Positions 7,180 to 17,200 of a DNA stretch of 19,199 bases are shown here, piece after piece (the stretch's first letter is position 1; every line of letters starts with the position of its first letter). The stretch is from an uncultured Lachnospira sp. (GTDB lineage Bacteria > Bacillota > Clostridia > Lachnospirales > Lachnospiraceae), in contig CAKRIN010000034.1 in the NCBI GenBank assembly GCA_934343805.1, positions 1 through 19,199 on the forward strand, read 5' to 3'. The position numbers and the translations under genes were made by a program. The notes under the pieces are model-generated. The model did no database searches, had not been told where the DNA came from, and worked only from the letters and a program-made list of their open reading frames with translations.

Positions 7180-8421
7180 ATGGGACATACAATTATTGAG
7201 AAGATTATTGGAAAGAATATTGGAAAAGAAGTAAAGCCGGGAGATATCGTAACTGTTAATGTTGACAGAGTAATGATTCACGATATTTTTATTCCATTTG
7301 TTAAAGAGAAATTCGAAGAGATGGGATTCACTAAGATATGGGATCCTGACAAGGCAGTTCTTATATATGACCACCTTGTTCCAGCAAGTCAGGTTGATGA
7401 TACAAGACATTTCCGTATTGGTAATGAATTTGTTGAGAAATACGGAATGAAGAATATCCATCGTTCAGACGGAATCTGCCATCAGTTAATGACAGAGGCT
7501 GGTTATGTAAAGCCGGGAGATATCGCATTTGGTACAGACAGCCACACAACAACATATGGCTGTGTTGGTGCATTTTCATCAGGTATCGGATATACAGAGA
7601 TGGCAAGTGTATTAGGAACAGGACAAATGTGGGTTAAAGTTCCACAGACTATCAAGGTAACAGTTAATGGAAAGCTCCCAGCTAATGTCCGTTCTAAGGA
7701 TATTATATTAAGGCTTATTGGTGACCTTGGAGCAGATGGTGCAACTTATCAGGCACTTGAATTCACAGGCTCAACAATCGATGAGATGAGCGTTGCAAGC
7801 CGTATGACTATGTCTAACATGGCTATTGAAGCAGGCGCGAAGTGTGCACTCTTCACACCAGACGAGAAGACAGCAGAATACTGTAATGTAGAACTTACAG
7901 ATGAATTAAAGAATTTAAAGGGAGATTCTGATGCGGTATATGCAAGAGAGATTACATATAATGCAGAGGATTTGGTTCCTGTTCTTGCATGTCCTTCACA
8001 GGTAGATAACATAAAGCCTGTCACAGAGCTTGCCGGTACAGCAGTAGACCAGGTATTCATAGGTTCATGCACTAATGGAAGATTAGAGGATCTTCAGTGT
8101 GCAGCAGCAATTCTTAAGGGTAAGAAGGTCGCTCCATTTGTCAAGTTGATAGTAACTCCTGCAAGCCGTAAGATATATAAGCAGGCTCTTGATGATGGAA
8201 CTCTTGAGACACTTGTTGAAGCAGGGGCAATTGTTACACATCCGGGATGTGGGTTATGCTGTGGACGAACAGGCGGTATTCTTACAGACGGAGAGGTTGT
8301 TGTTGCAACTAACAACAGAAACTTCCTCGGAAGAATGGGAACAAGCAAGGTTAAGATATTCCTTGCATCACCTGCTACAGCGGCAGCAAGTGCAATTGCA
8401 GGAAAGATTGTGGAAGCTTAA
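7180..8421 (+). CDS. leuC: Isopropylmalate dehydratase-family large subunit (LeuC-like)
   Basis: This 413-residue [4Fe-4S] subunit has the length of the short LeuC/DmdA/homoaconitase type. Landmarks are DRVMIHD (29-35), DHLVPAS (64-70), DGICHQL (97-103), GTDSHTTTYG (118-127), FIGSCTNGR (293-301, Cys297) and HPGCGLCCG (354-362, Cys357 and Cys360). It is the partner of the LeuD-like protein just upstream and ends the three-gene operon. The early segment DIFIPFVKEKFEEMG differs from the DxTxPxAIxxF form I expect in leucine-pathway LeuC, so leucine synthesis is likely but not certain. No leuA or leuB is present in the window. A GAGAGG site lies eight bases before the ATG. Its TAA interlocks with the stop of the convergent AP2 gene, and no U-tailed terminator separates them. 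Confidence 0.8.
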   Translation: MGHTIIEKIIGKNIGKEVKPGDIVTVNVDRVMIHDIFIPFVKEKFEEMGFTKIWDPDKAVLIYDHLVPASQVDDTRHFRIGNEFVEKYGMKNIHRSDGICHQLMTEAGYVKPGDIAFGTDSHTTTYGCVGAFSSGIGYTEMASVLGTGQMWVKVPQTIKVTVNGKLPANVRSKDIILRLIGDLGADGATYQALEFTGSTIDEMSVASRMTMSNMAIEAGAKCALFTPDEKTAEYCNVELTDELKNLKGDSDAVYAREITYNAEDLVPVLACPSQVDNIKPVTELAGTAVDQVFIGSCTNGRLEDLQCAAAILKGKKVAPFVKLIVTPASRKIYKQALDDGTLETLVEAGAIVTHPGCGLCCGRTGGILTDGEVVVATNNRNFLGRMGTSKVKIFLASPATAAASAIAGKIVEA

Positions 8422-9227
8422 GAGATAGACTTCACATAATTTCTGAAATTCTTAGACAATATAATATTGTGATAAAGGGAGGCATATTCTACTGAGGATA
8501 TGCCTTCTATGTAATTAGGGGTGTAAGTTATATTTACAAGACCGGAAAGCATGTCTACAGCCTTATTATACGCAATGGCAGCTTCTGCCTCGGAAGTGAA
8601 TTCACCGAGTATATAGTCGCCATTAATATGAATTCTGGTTCTGTACATAATTTGTCCGTTTTTAGTAAACTGAGAAACACCATTGAATTTATTGACAACG
8701 AGAATATTCTCGTACCTGTAATCATGGATATCCCCGTTTTTAAATATATAATCTCTGCCTTTTACAGAGTGGCTTCTGACTCCAAATCTTGAGAGAATAC
8801 TTGTCTGCATGCCATAATCATTTACAAAATAATACCCGCCACGGCTCATAATTGTGTGGTTGGAATAGTAAAAAAGGTCATCAGTAGAAAATTGTAAAAC
8901 CTCATGTTCATTAAGGAAATACAGAAAATACCTATGACACATATATATAGGTGTCTTTATATATATGTTGTTATCCCTGAAATTAATAAGTGAAATATAT
9001 TTACTCCAAGAGAGAGTCATTGCTTCATTGTATGAAGCTGTTCTGTGTTCAGTGTCAATCCAGTGCTTGGAAGGATTGCTGATTACTTCACATGCTTCGT
9101 TATACATGGTATGGCAGGCTGTCTCGTCAGAGGAACTTCCGAGACTGATGTGTTTATTTTTGTATGTAAATGATGCACGGTAATATGTTTCGCCGCTTTT
9201 CTTTTTTGTCTCGTAAACTCCTGTCAT
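8418..9227 (-). CDS. AP2 / degenerate HNH / AP2 DNA-binding protein
   Basis: The product has 269 residues from the ATG at 9227, which has GGAGG eight bases upstream; a longer in-frame start at 9257 lacks this. Residues 2-50 (GVYETKKKSGETYYRASF, then KHISLGSSSDETACH) resemble an AP2/ERF three-strand DNA-binding domain. Residues 182-231 (NGVSQFTKNGQIMYRTRIH, then YILGEFTSEAEAAIAYNKAV) are a clearer AP2 domain. Between them, 130-178 looks like the HNH fold of AP2-HNH homing endonucleases (FKNGDIHDYRYENILVVN), but the expected leading histidine pair is DY, so cleavage is doubtful. It may be a domesticated homing endonuclease acting as a DNA-binding regulator. It is divergent from thrC and convergent, with a four-base overlap, to leuC, so either is a possible target. 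No flanking intron or intein is visible. Confidence 0.6.
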   Translation of the reverse strand: MTGVYETKKKSGETYYRASFTYKNKHISLGSSSDETACHTMYNEACEVISNPSKHWIDTEHRTASYNEAMTLSWSKYISLINFRDNNIYIKTPIYMCHRYFLYFLNEHEVLQFSTDDLFYYSNHTIMSRGGYYFVNDYGMQTSILSRFGVRSHSVKGRDYIFKNGDIHDYRYENILVVNKFNGVSQFTKNGQIMYRTRIHINGDYILGEFTSEAEAAIAYNKAVDMLSGLVNITYTPNYIEGISSVEYASLYHNIILSKNFRNYVKSIS

Positions 9228-9296
9228 GAGATTTCCCTCCAAAAAAAATTTATACACTCATTCCATGTGCTATTTGATACTATCATTGATATAAAG

Positions 9297-9305
9297 ATTA
9301 TAACA
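9297..9305 (-). promoter_or_regulatory. Extended -10 promoter for the AP2 gene
   Basis: On the minus strand this reads TGTTATAAT (TGn plus TATAAT), 69 bases upstream of the ATG at 9227. No convincing -35 is seen at 17-18 bases. Near the start codon the leader contains a T-tract, then the GGAGG site. Confidence 0.45.
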
Positions 9306-9316
9306 TATATTAATTG

Positions 9317-9338
9317 TGTATATAGATATAATTATACA
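9317..9338. promoter_or_regulatory. Palindromic AT-rich operator candidate
   Basis: TGTATA (9317-9322) and TATACA (9333-9338) form a 6-bp inverted repeat with a 10-base centre. It lies between the divergent AP2 and thrC promoters, where a regulator of either gene would bind. AT-rich sequence makes chance palindromes common, so this is tentative. Confidence 0.2.
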
Positions 9339-9381
9339 TAATGCAAAGGTGAAATTAAAATGTAATTCGTACATAAGGGTA

Positions 9382-9411
9382 TTGTTTTTGCACAGAAGTC
9401 TGTTGTATAAT
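9382..9411 (+). promoter_or_regulatory. Sigma-A-type promoter of thrC
   Basis: TTGTTT (9382-9387), an 18-base spacer and TATAAT (9406-9411) form the promoter. Transcription would begin near 9418 and leave a leader of about 50 bases. The leader opens with GCCT and carries AGGC a short distance downstream, which could form a small weak hairpin. No T-box or threonine attenuator is seen. Confidence 0.6.
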
Positions 9412-9469
9412 ATCAAAAGCCTACGACATTTACGCAGGCACACTATATTAATTATGAGGTGGATTAAAG

Positions 9470-10957
9470 ATGAGCATGTTCTACAGAAGTACTAGAGACG
9501 ACAGTGTTAAGGTTACTGCATCACAGGCTATATTAAAAGGTCTGGCAGCAGACGGAGGACTTTTTGTACCAGAGAGTATTCCATCATTAGATAAAAGCTT
9601 AGAAGAATTGTCTAAGATGAATTATAAGGAAGTTGCTTATGAAGTTATGAAGCTTATGCTTGATGATTTTACAGAGGAAGAACTTAAGAGCTGTATAGAC
9701 AGAGCTTATGATTCTAAGTTTGATACAGAGGAGATGACTCCACTTGTTAAAGTTGAGAATGAATATTTCCTTGAACTTTTCCACGGAGCTACAATAGCTT
9801 TCAAGGATATGGCACTTTCTATACTTCCACATCTTCTTACAACTTCTGCAAAGAAGAACAATGTCAAGAATGAAATTGTCATTCTTACAGCTACATCAGG
9901 AGATACAGGAAAGGCTGCTTTAGCTGGATTTGCCAATGTTCCTGGAACTAAGATAATCGTTTTCTATCCTAAGAATGGTGTAAGTCCAATTCAGGAGAAG
10001 CAGATGGTTACACAGAAGGGTGATAATACATATGTAATTGGTATCAAGGGTAACTTTGATGATGCACAGACAGGTGTTAAGAACATTTTCTCTGATAAGG
10101 AATTAGAGAAGGTTATGAATAATGCCGGATTCCAGTTCTCATCAGCTAATTCAATCAATATCGGCAGACTCGTTCCACAGATCGTTTACTATGTATATGC
10201 ATATGCCAAGTTATTAGCTAATGGAGAGATTAAGGATGGAGAGAAGATTAATGTAGTTGTTCCTACAGGTAACTTTGGTAATATATTAGCAGCATTTTAT
10301 GCTAAGAATATGGGACTTCCTATTAACAAGTTTATATGTGCATCTAATGAGAATAAGGTATTATATGATTTCTTTACAACAGGCGAGTATGACAGAAACA
10401 GAGAATTCGTTCTTACAACTTCACCTTCAATGGATATTCTTATCTCAAGCAATCTTGAAAGACTTATATACAGAATTGCTGGTAACAACGCAGCTAAGAA
10501 TGCAGAGCTTATGGCATCATTAAAGTCAGAAGGAAAGTACAAGATTACAGATGACATGAAAGCACAGTTAGCTGATTTCTATGGCAATTATGCTACAGAG
10601 GCAGAGGATGCAGCTACAATTAAGAAGATATATGAAGATTGTGGATATGTAATTGATACTCATACTTCAGTTGCTGCAACTGTATATGACAAGTACAGAA
10701 AGGAAACAGGCGATACAACTAAGACTGTTATTGCATCAACAGCAAGCCCATATAAGTTTACAAGAAGCGTTATGAATGCAATTGATTCTAAATACGATTC
10801 AATGGGAGACTTTGAGCTTGTAGATGAGCTTAGTAAGATAAGTAATGTCAAAGTTCCTAACGCAATTGAAGAAATCAGAACAGCACCTGTTCTTCACGAT
10901 ACTGTGTGTGAAGTAAATGAAATGTGCAACAGTGTTAAGAAGATTCTGGGAATTTAA
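9470..10957 (+). CDS. thrC: Threonine synthase
   Basis: This 495-residue pyridoxal-phosphate enzyme converts O-phosphohomoserine to L-threonine, the last step of threonine synthesis in the cytosol. The N-terminus (FYRSTRDD, then ILKGLAADGGLFVP) is typical of the longer bacterial/fungal-type ThrC, as is the length. The PLP lysine is Lys112 in FHGATIAFKDMA. Phosphate-binding segments are TATSGDTG (139-146) and VPTGNFGN (263-270). The start is set by GAGGTGG seven bases upstream; an internal Met at codon 3 is less well placed. It is a single-gene unit with its own promoter and a strong terminator. It faces away from the AP2 gene, which may regulate it. No hom or thrB is present. Confidence 0.95.
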   Translation: MSMFYRSTRDDSVKVTASQAILKGLAADGGLFVPESIPSLDKSLEELSKMNYKEVAYEVMKLMLDDFTEEELKSCIDRAYDSKFDTEEMTPLVKVENEYFLELFHGATIAFKDMALSILPHLLTTSAKKNNVKNEIVILTATSGDTGKAALAGFANVPGTKIIVFYPKNGVSPIQEKQMVTQKGDNTYVIGIKGNFDDAQTGVKNIFSDKELEKVMNNAGFQFSSANSINIGRLVPQIVYYVYAYAKLLANGEIKDGEKINVVVPTGNFGNILAAFYAKNMGLPINKFICASNENKVLYDFFTTGEYDRNREFVLTTSPSMDILISSNLERLIYRIAGNNAAKNAELMASLKSEGKYKITDDMKAQLADFYGNYATEAEDAATIKKIYEDCGYVIDTHTSVAATVYDKYRKETGDTTKTVIASTASPYKFTRSVMNAIDSKYDSMGDFELVDELSKISNVKVPNAIEEIRTAPVLHDTVCEVNEMCNSVKKILGI

Positions 10958-10989
10958 TATATTAGTACGGATATAGAGACATAATAATA

Positions 10990-11037
10990 GAGACTGCAGC
11001 ATTAAGAAAAATAATGTTGCAGTCTCGTTTTCTTTAA
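10990..11037 (+). terminator. Intrinsic terminator of thrC
   Basis: A 15-bp stem with one G-U wobble is visible: GAGACTGCAGCATTA pairs with TAATGTTGCAGTCTC across a short A-rich loop, followed by GTTTTCTTT. It begins 32 bases after the thrC stop. Confidence 0.9.
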
Positions 11038-11061
11038 TCATATAAATATTTCAAATAACCC

Positions 11062-11090
11062 TTGCAGTAAATCATATTCTATGATAGACT
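11062..11090 (+). promoter_or_regulatory. Promoter upstream of the c-di-GMP riboswitch
   Basis: TTGCAG (11062-11067), a 17-base spacer and TAGACT (11085-11090) with an upstream TG at 11082-11083 (extended -10). The predicted start near 11097 falls at the beginning of the aptamer, which supports the assignment although both hexamers are imperfect. Confidence 0.5.
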
Positions 11091-11096
11091 TTCGAT

Positions 11097-11173
11097 TAGT
11101 ATGGTAAACTTATAGAAATATAAGGGCACAAAGCTGGAAGTCTAAGGTTAATACTATGATGGTTCGGTTGCAT
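11097..11173 (+). ncRNA. Cyclic di-GMP-I (GEMM) riboswitch aptamer
   Basis: The conserved core is readable. GGTAAAC (11103-11109 region) precedes a perfect hairpin, CTTATA-GAAA-TATAAG, with the GNRA tetraloop that docks in this class. Then come GGGCACAAAGCTGG (consensus GRCGCAAAGCC), GTCTAAGG, ATGATGGTT and CGGTTGC, in the order and spacing of class I c-di-GMP aptamers. The next structure is an intrinsic terminator, so control is by premature transcription termination. The aptamer closes with GGTTGC, whose last bases are also the first bases of the terminator stem. That would make ligand binding and termination compete, suggesting an ON switch (inference). Confidence 0.85.
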
Positions 11174-11208
11174 TTAAAGTTTTTCATGACTTTAAATGCT
11201 TTTTTTTT
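11170..11208 (+). terminator. Riboswitch-controlled intrinsic terminator
   Basis: GCATTTAAAGT (11170-11180), loop TTTTCATG, ACTTTAAATGC (11189-11199), then nine T residues: a perfect 11-bp stem with a U-tail. It lies between the aptamer and the RBS of the YD-repeat gene. GC at 11170-11171 is shared with the 3' end of the aptamer. Confidence 0.9.
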
Positions 11209-11239
11209 ACCAGAAAATATGAGGGGAGAAAATTCAATA

Positions 11240-14200
11240 ATGAAAGCACTAGTTACAGCATTAACTGCCGTTACCTTTCTGTCACCTGTATTCTATGGAA
11301 CTGTGGGATTAATTCTTTCACTTATTGTACATAAGAACACAGATATCAGAAAAGTAATAAAGAAAATACTTATAACACAGGCGGTATTCCTGAGCCTTAT
11401 CATGGCCCTGGGAGCAGTATATGGTGGATTATCTGCCGCAGCCACACTCCTGTTTAAGGGGAAAATATCCATTAATACAATGAAAAGAATAATCATGTGT
11501 ATCACATGGACTGCAACATACCTTATACTGCCGGTATATACATCTGTTGCAGCGTCAGTCCTTACAGCACGAAGCCGTCAGAAAAGGTACTACATTACCG
11601 GTTCTGCCAGGGTACTTGTCCTGGAAATAATAAATCTTGCATTCGGGACAGCTGTTAACGAAATAACTGCGGCATCTGCAGAAAGCACTTCCGGAATTAT
11701 CGTAAAAGGCATCATATACACAGCCACAGGTCTTTTTGACATGATAATAATTCTTAAAATATATGGATTTTTCGATGGTACAAGATATGACAGGTTCTTT
11801 GGCAGGAAAACCGGAAGAGCCGTAACATCTGTCATGTTATGCCTGTGCCTGGCTGCACCAGTGCTTACGCCGTCTGCCATGACAGTACAGGCTTCTGCCG
11901 GTCCAGTTAAAAGGAAAGCAGATACCGGAAAAATACAGGCAGAATTCCAGACAGATAATGACAGGGCAGAAATGACATCCGCCGGTAACGCCAGTGAAGA
12001 ACTTCCCAAAAATCCGTCAGGATATTATAAACAGGCAGAGCCTGAGGGAGAGCTTGTTGCTGCAAATGATACCTCAAGAACATACAGGACGGGGGAAAAG
12101 ACATATGTGACCATGATAGCCGGAACCGCATCCGAATATGAGAACAGTGACGGAACATATTCAAGGATAGACAATACACTTGTAAGAAAGAACGGAAGCT
12201 ATCAGAACAGGGCCAATGACTACAAGGTAAAGCTGCCGGCAGAAATCAGTGCAGGAAAAGGCATAACAGTATGCAGGGATGGAAAGAAAAGCATAGAGCT
12301 TATCCCTTCAGGTGGGGATTTTACCAGAAGCAGGACATCAGATAATGCCATCCTTTATAGCAGCGTATACGATGGCATAGATTACCAGTATACAGTTCTG
12401 GAAAATAAAATAAAAGAAGACATAATTCTTAACAGACATACGGACAGGGATACATTCCGGTTCATAATAAAGGCTGCCGGATACAATGTAATACTTAAGA
12501 ATAATGCAGTACTTATATATGAAGATGACGAAAAGACACCTGTATATACCATTGCAGCACCCGTTATGACAGATGCATCAGGAGAAGCATGCTTTGATAT
12601 TAATCTGGCTATGGAGAATTCAGATATAAGTTCAGGATATGTTATTACCATGACAGCAAACAGCCAGTGGCTGGATGCAGAAGAGAGGGCATATCCAGTA
12701 AGAATAGACCCTACAATAACCATAGATTCTGACTGCATAGGTCTTTACTGTGTTGAGCAGGGTTCAGAAAACAGTGTAATAGGAGACAATAACTTTCCAT
12801 ACAGCGGATATGATGATGGGGAAACAAGTGGTAATCTCGGACTATATGGACAGGCGCACCTGATGACACGTACATATGTGTCGCTGGATTATGATTTCTC
12901 ACAGATATCAACTGAGGCAGATATCAGTCATGCGTCATTTGATATATACCAGTATACAGGATGGAGCGGTGGAGAAACTAATTTCTGTCTGTACACAGCA
13001 GATGAAAGCTGGGACGGAAGTTCACTTACATGGGCATCCCAGACAGATATGAGCCATACATATGTTTCAATGTGCCAGGCCTGTGATGGAGCTGGATGGT
13101 TAAACTTCGACATAACAGATACTGTCAATGACTGGGTACAGGGTCTGTCCGACAACAACGGATTCGTAATCAAGGCAGAAGATGAAAGAAACATGCAGGC
13201 AGAGGTATTCCATAACAGGAATGGCAGCAATCCTCCACAGATATCAATAGAATGGAGTATTCCTGATCCGGTAGATACGGATTATCCTCTCGATGAAACA
13301 ACCATTAACCTGCGTCCAATGACAGAAAAGAGCATGGATGGACAGCTGCAGTTTGATGCTGTATTTGCCGATGGAACAGCTTCGCCCGGGGCAGAGGTGA
13401 ATTACTGTCTTACACCGGAAACAGAAGCTGAGAGCAGTGGAACAGCCATTGCTGGTATGAGTTACAGATACCCTGATAATACAATGTATAATGAACAGCT
13501 TCCAGCTGCGACAAAGTATAAGTCAAAGGATTCCAACTGGCAGAGCATACTGTTCTCTGCCATGATGTATGATACTTCATATAAGGTAAAAGCTCATGCA
13601 GTACTGGCAGGAAGAACCGGAAAAGAAAGTTCAAGTGACAGCTTTGTAATATATAAGATAAAGCAGACAGATACGCTTCCATATATAGCTGATTATTATG
13701 GAGTTGGTCTTGACCAGCTGATGAGGGACAATAAGGTATCTGATACGCTTCTTGTGGAGAATAACACTATATTTATAAGAAACCCACAAACAGAAGAACC
13801 ATATTCACCGGAGGAGCCGGATGAAAACGCTAAAAAAGCGATAGACAGTGCCCTTATGGGAAGAGGTTTCCACTGTGAATATGGTTATGAGCCGGTAAAC
13901 CTTAATACAGGTAACTTCATACTGGAAGCACAGGATGCATCTGTAACAGAATATAACAGTGAATTCACCATAGACAGGACATATAATGCGAAACGAAGTG
14001 GAAACAGTTCGCTGTTTGGCAGGGGATGGAGCTTTTCATACGATGAAAAGCTTGGTAAAAAGGCTGATGGAAGCATAACATACTCCACAGGGGATGGAAA
14101 AATACTGTACTTTAAGCCGGATGGAAATGGAGGGTACACAAGTCCGGATAACTATAACTATATTATAACACTGGAGCCTTATACTCAGGATGAAGAAACT

Positions 14201-17200
14201 CTCATAAAATACAGGATTACAGACAGTGATGGAAGTTTCAAAGTATTCAATGCATGGGGACTTTCTGAGAGCATTACAGATGCTTATGGAAAGACAACAG
14301 AAATATCATATGATGATAAATATCAGATAAATAGGATAACATCAGCATATGACAATTCATATATCATCAGCCATGACGGATATGGCAGGATAAGCAGCAT
14401 TACCCTGCCTAACGGGGCTGTTACGGAATACAGATATGATGACGGCGGCAATCTTGTGGAATACAGGGATGCCAATGGTAATGTTATCCGCTATGAGTAT
14501 GATTCACATCACAGAATGACAGAATGGTATGATCAGGACAACACAAGGATAATAACCAACGTATATGATGATAATGACAGGGTAACCAGTCAGACAGATG
14601 CTGATGGGAATATAGTTACATTCACATATTCCGAAGGAGAGACCCGTACAACAGACAGTAATGGTAATATTACAATATATAATTATGATGAATATTACCG
14701 CACAGCCAAAGTAACATACAGCTATGGAAGAACAGAAGAATACTCATATGATGCATCAGGAAATCTGTCTTCAGATTCTGATTATTCATATACATATGAC
14801 AATAATGGAAACCTGCTTTCAAAAACCAGAAAAGATGGCAGGTCTGTTAACTATGCCTATAATGGAAGAAACCAGATAACACAATATACAGATTACAGCG
14901 GTAATAAAACATCATATTCATATGACGCATCCGGAAATCTTACAGAAATCACATATGCTGATGGCAGCAAGACAGCTTATGAATATGATGAACTTAACAG
15001 GCTTGTAAAAGAAACAGGGCAGGATGGAAACACAGTCATCCGCAACTATACAGGAGCATTAGTATCATCATGCACAGACGCTGATGGAAATACAGCTTCG
15101 TACAGCTATAATTCCATGGGAAAGTTAATAACCCTTACAGATGCTGCCGGAAATATAACACGTTATATGTGGGATAAGGCAGGAAACCAGACAGGAACGC
15201 AGGCACCTGACGGGGGATTTACAGAATATACCCTTAATAAGAGCGGCAATGTAACTGCAGTCACAGATGCACTCGGATACAGGACAGACTTTGAATATGA
15301 TGGAAACCGCAACATAATAAAAGCAACTGATCCTGAGGGAAATGCTGTTACCTGCACATATGATGGCAACGGCAATAAACTCGATAGTACAGATGCAGAA
15401 GGAAATAAGACTATCTATATGTATGATGCAGGAAACAGGCTTGTTAAGATGGTAACAGCAGATGGAGCAGTTACTGCTGATACATATAACACAGAAGGTC
15501 TTCTTACAAAGATAACAGATACTTACGGAAGACAAACCTGTTATGAGTATGACACATCACTTAAGAAAGTGATAAAAGAAACTGATGCAGATGGCAATGT
15601 AACTGGATATTCATATGATGCAGACGGCAGACTGACACAGATAACATACCCAGACGGACTTAGTAAGACCTTCATCTATGATAAAACAGGAAAAGTCATA
15701 AGGACAACACAGGAGAACGGACTGGAAATATTATATGCATATGATAAGGCAGGAAGACTGACTAAAAAGACTATTAATAATGAAAGCACATATACATATG
15801 AGTATGACAATAACGGAAATCTGATATCAGAGACAGATCCGGAAGGAAACAGGACATCATACACATATGATGTCTGCAACAGACAGAACAGCTGTACTGA
15901 CGCTGCCGGAAATAAAACAGTATATGCATATGACAGTAACGGAAATCTGCTGGCTGTGATGGATGCATCAGGCAACAGTAAGAGCTACACATATGATAAG
16001 AACGGAAATGTTATAACAGCAACAGATGCCAATGGCGGAGTGAAGCATTTTGCATATAACAAAACAGGACTGCTTATATCTGAAAAAGATGCAGAGGGCA
16101 ATGTTACCAACTATGCCTACAATGGCAACGGGAAACTTATATCGGCAGAAAATGCCGTAAAGGCTGTAACTGAATACAGCTATGATAAGATGGGAAATCT
16201 GGTAAGTGTTACGGATGCTCTGGATAATGAATACAGACTTGCATATGATGCATTAAATAACCTGACAGACGTAAAGCTTCCGGATAACAGCAGTGTGAAA
16301 TATGAGTATGACACATTGAACCATCTGGTAAAAATTACGGATACACTGGGACTCATAACGCAGTATACATATGACGCAAGAGGAAGAATTACAGAAGAAA
16401 AAGATAATGCCGGAACTGACAATAGATACAGTTACGACAGTTACGGCGTCTTGGAAAGCAGAGAGAATGCCATAGGTCAGAGAGAGGAATATAAAACAGA
16501 TATATATGGCAGAACAATACAGATAAAAGGATCAGATGGTAATATATCAGATTACACATATGATAAGAACGGAAAAGTAACATCTGTTACCAGTGCACAG
16601 ATAACAACAGAATATATATATGATGCCGTTGGAAATGTTGAAAAAGAAATACGAAACACAGGAGACAGCCACACATACACATACGATGCCCTGGGACGTG
16701 TACTGACAGATACAGATGCCCTGTCGCAGAAAGTAAGCTATCAGTATGACGCCAATGGCAATGTGACTGCCAGAACAGACGGCAACGGAATAACTGTAAG
16801 CTATACATATGATAAAAACAACAGGGCAGGGACCTATACAGATGGCAACGGCAACACAACAGAATATAACTATAGTGCTGCCGGACAGCTGACATCAGTA
16901 AAAGATGCTGCCGGAAATACGACAGAATATCTGTATGACAAGGCAGGAAGACTGTCAAAGGTAAAAGATGCCAGAGGAAATGTGACAGAAAAGCAGTATG
17001 ACAGCATCGGAAACCTGGTAAAAGACATTTCTGCAAAAGGATATGAAGAGACTTACACATATGATGCCCATGGCAATATTACGTCATATACAGATGCAAT
17101 GGGTTCAGAAACGGGCTATACATACAATCTGCATGATATGCTCACAGTACGTACGCAGGCAGATGGAAGTTCATACAGCTACGAATACGACAAGCTTGAC

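Noticed and set aside
8418..9227. Insertion sequence or active homing element
   Set aside because: No inverted terminal repeats, target-site duplication, intron or interrupted host gene is visible around the AP2 protein.
9228..9257. Ten-codon N-terminal extension of the AP2 protein
   Set aside because: The GGAGG site at 9236-9240 lies inside the extension and is correctly spaced for the ATG at 9227.
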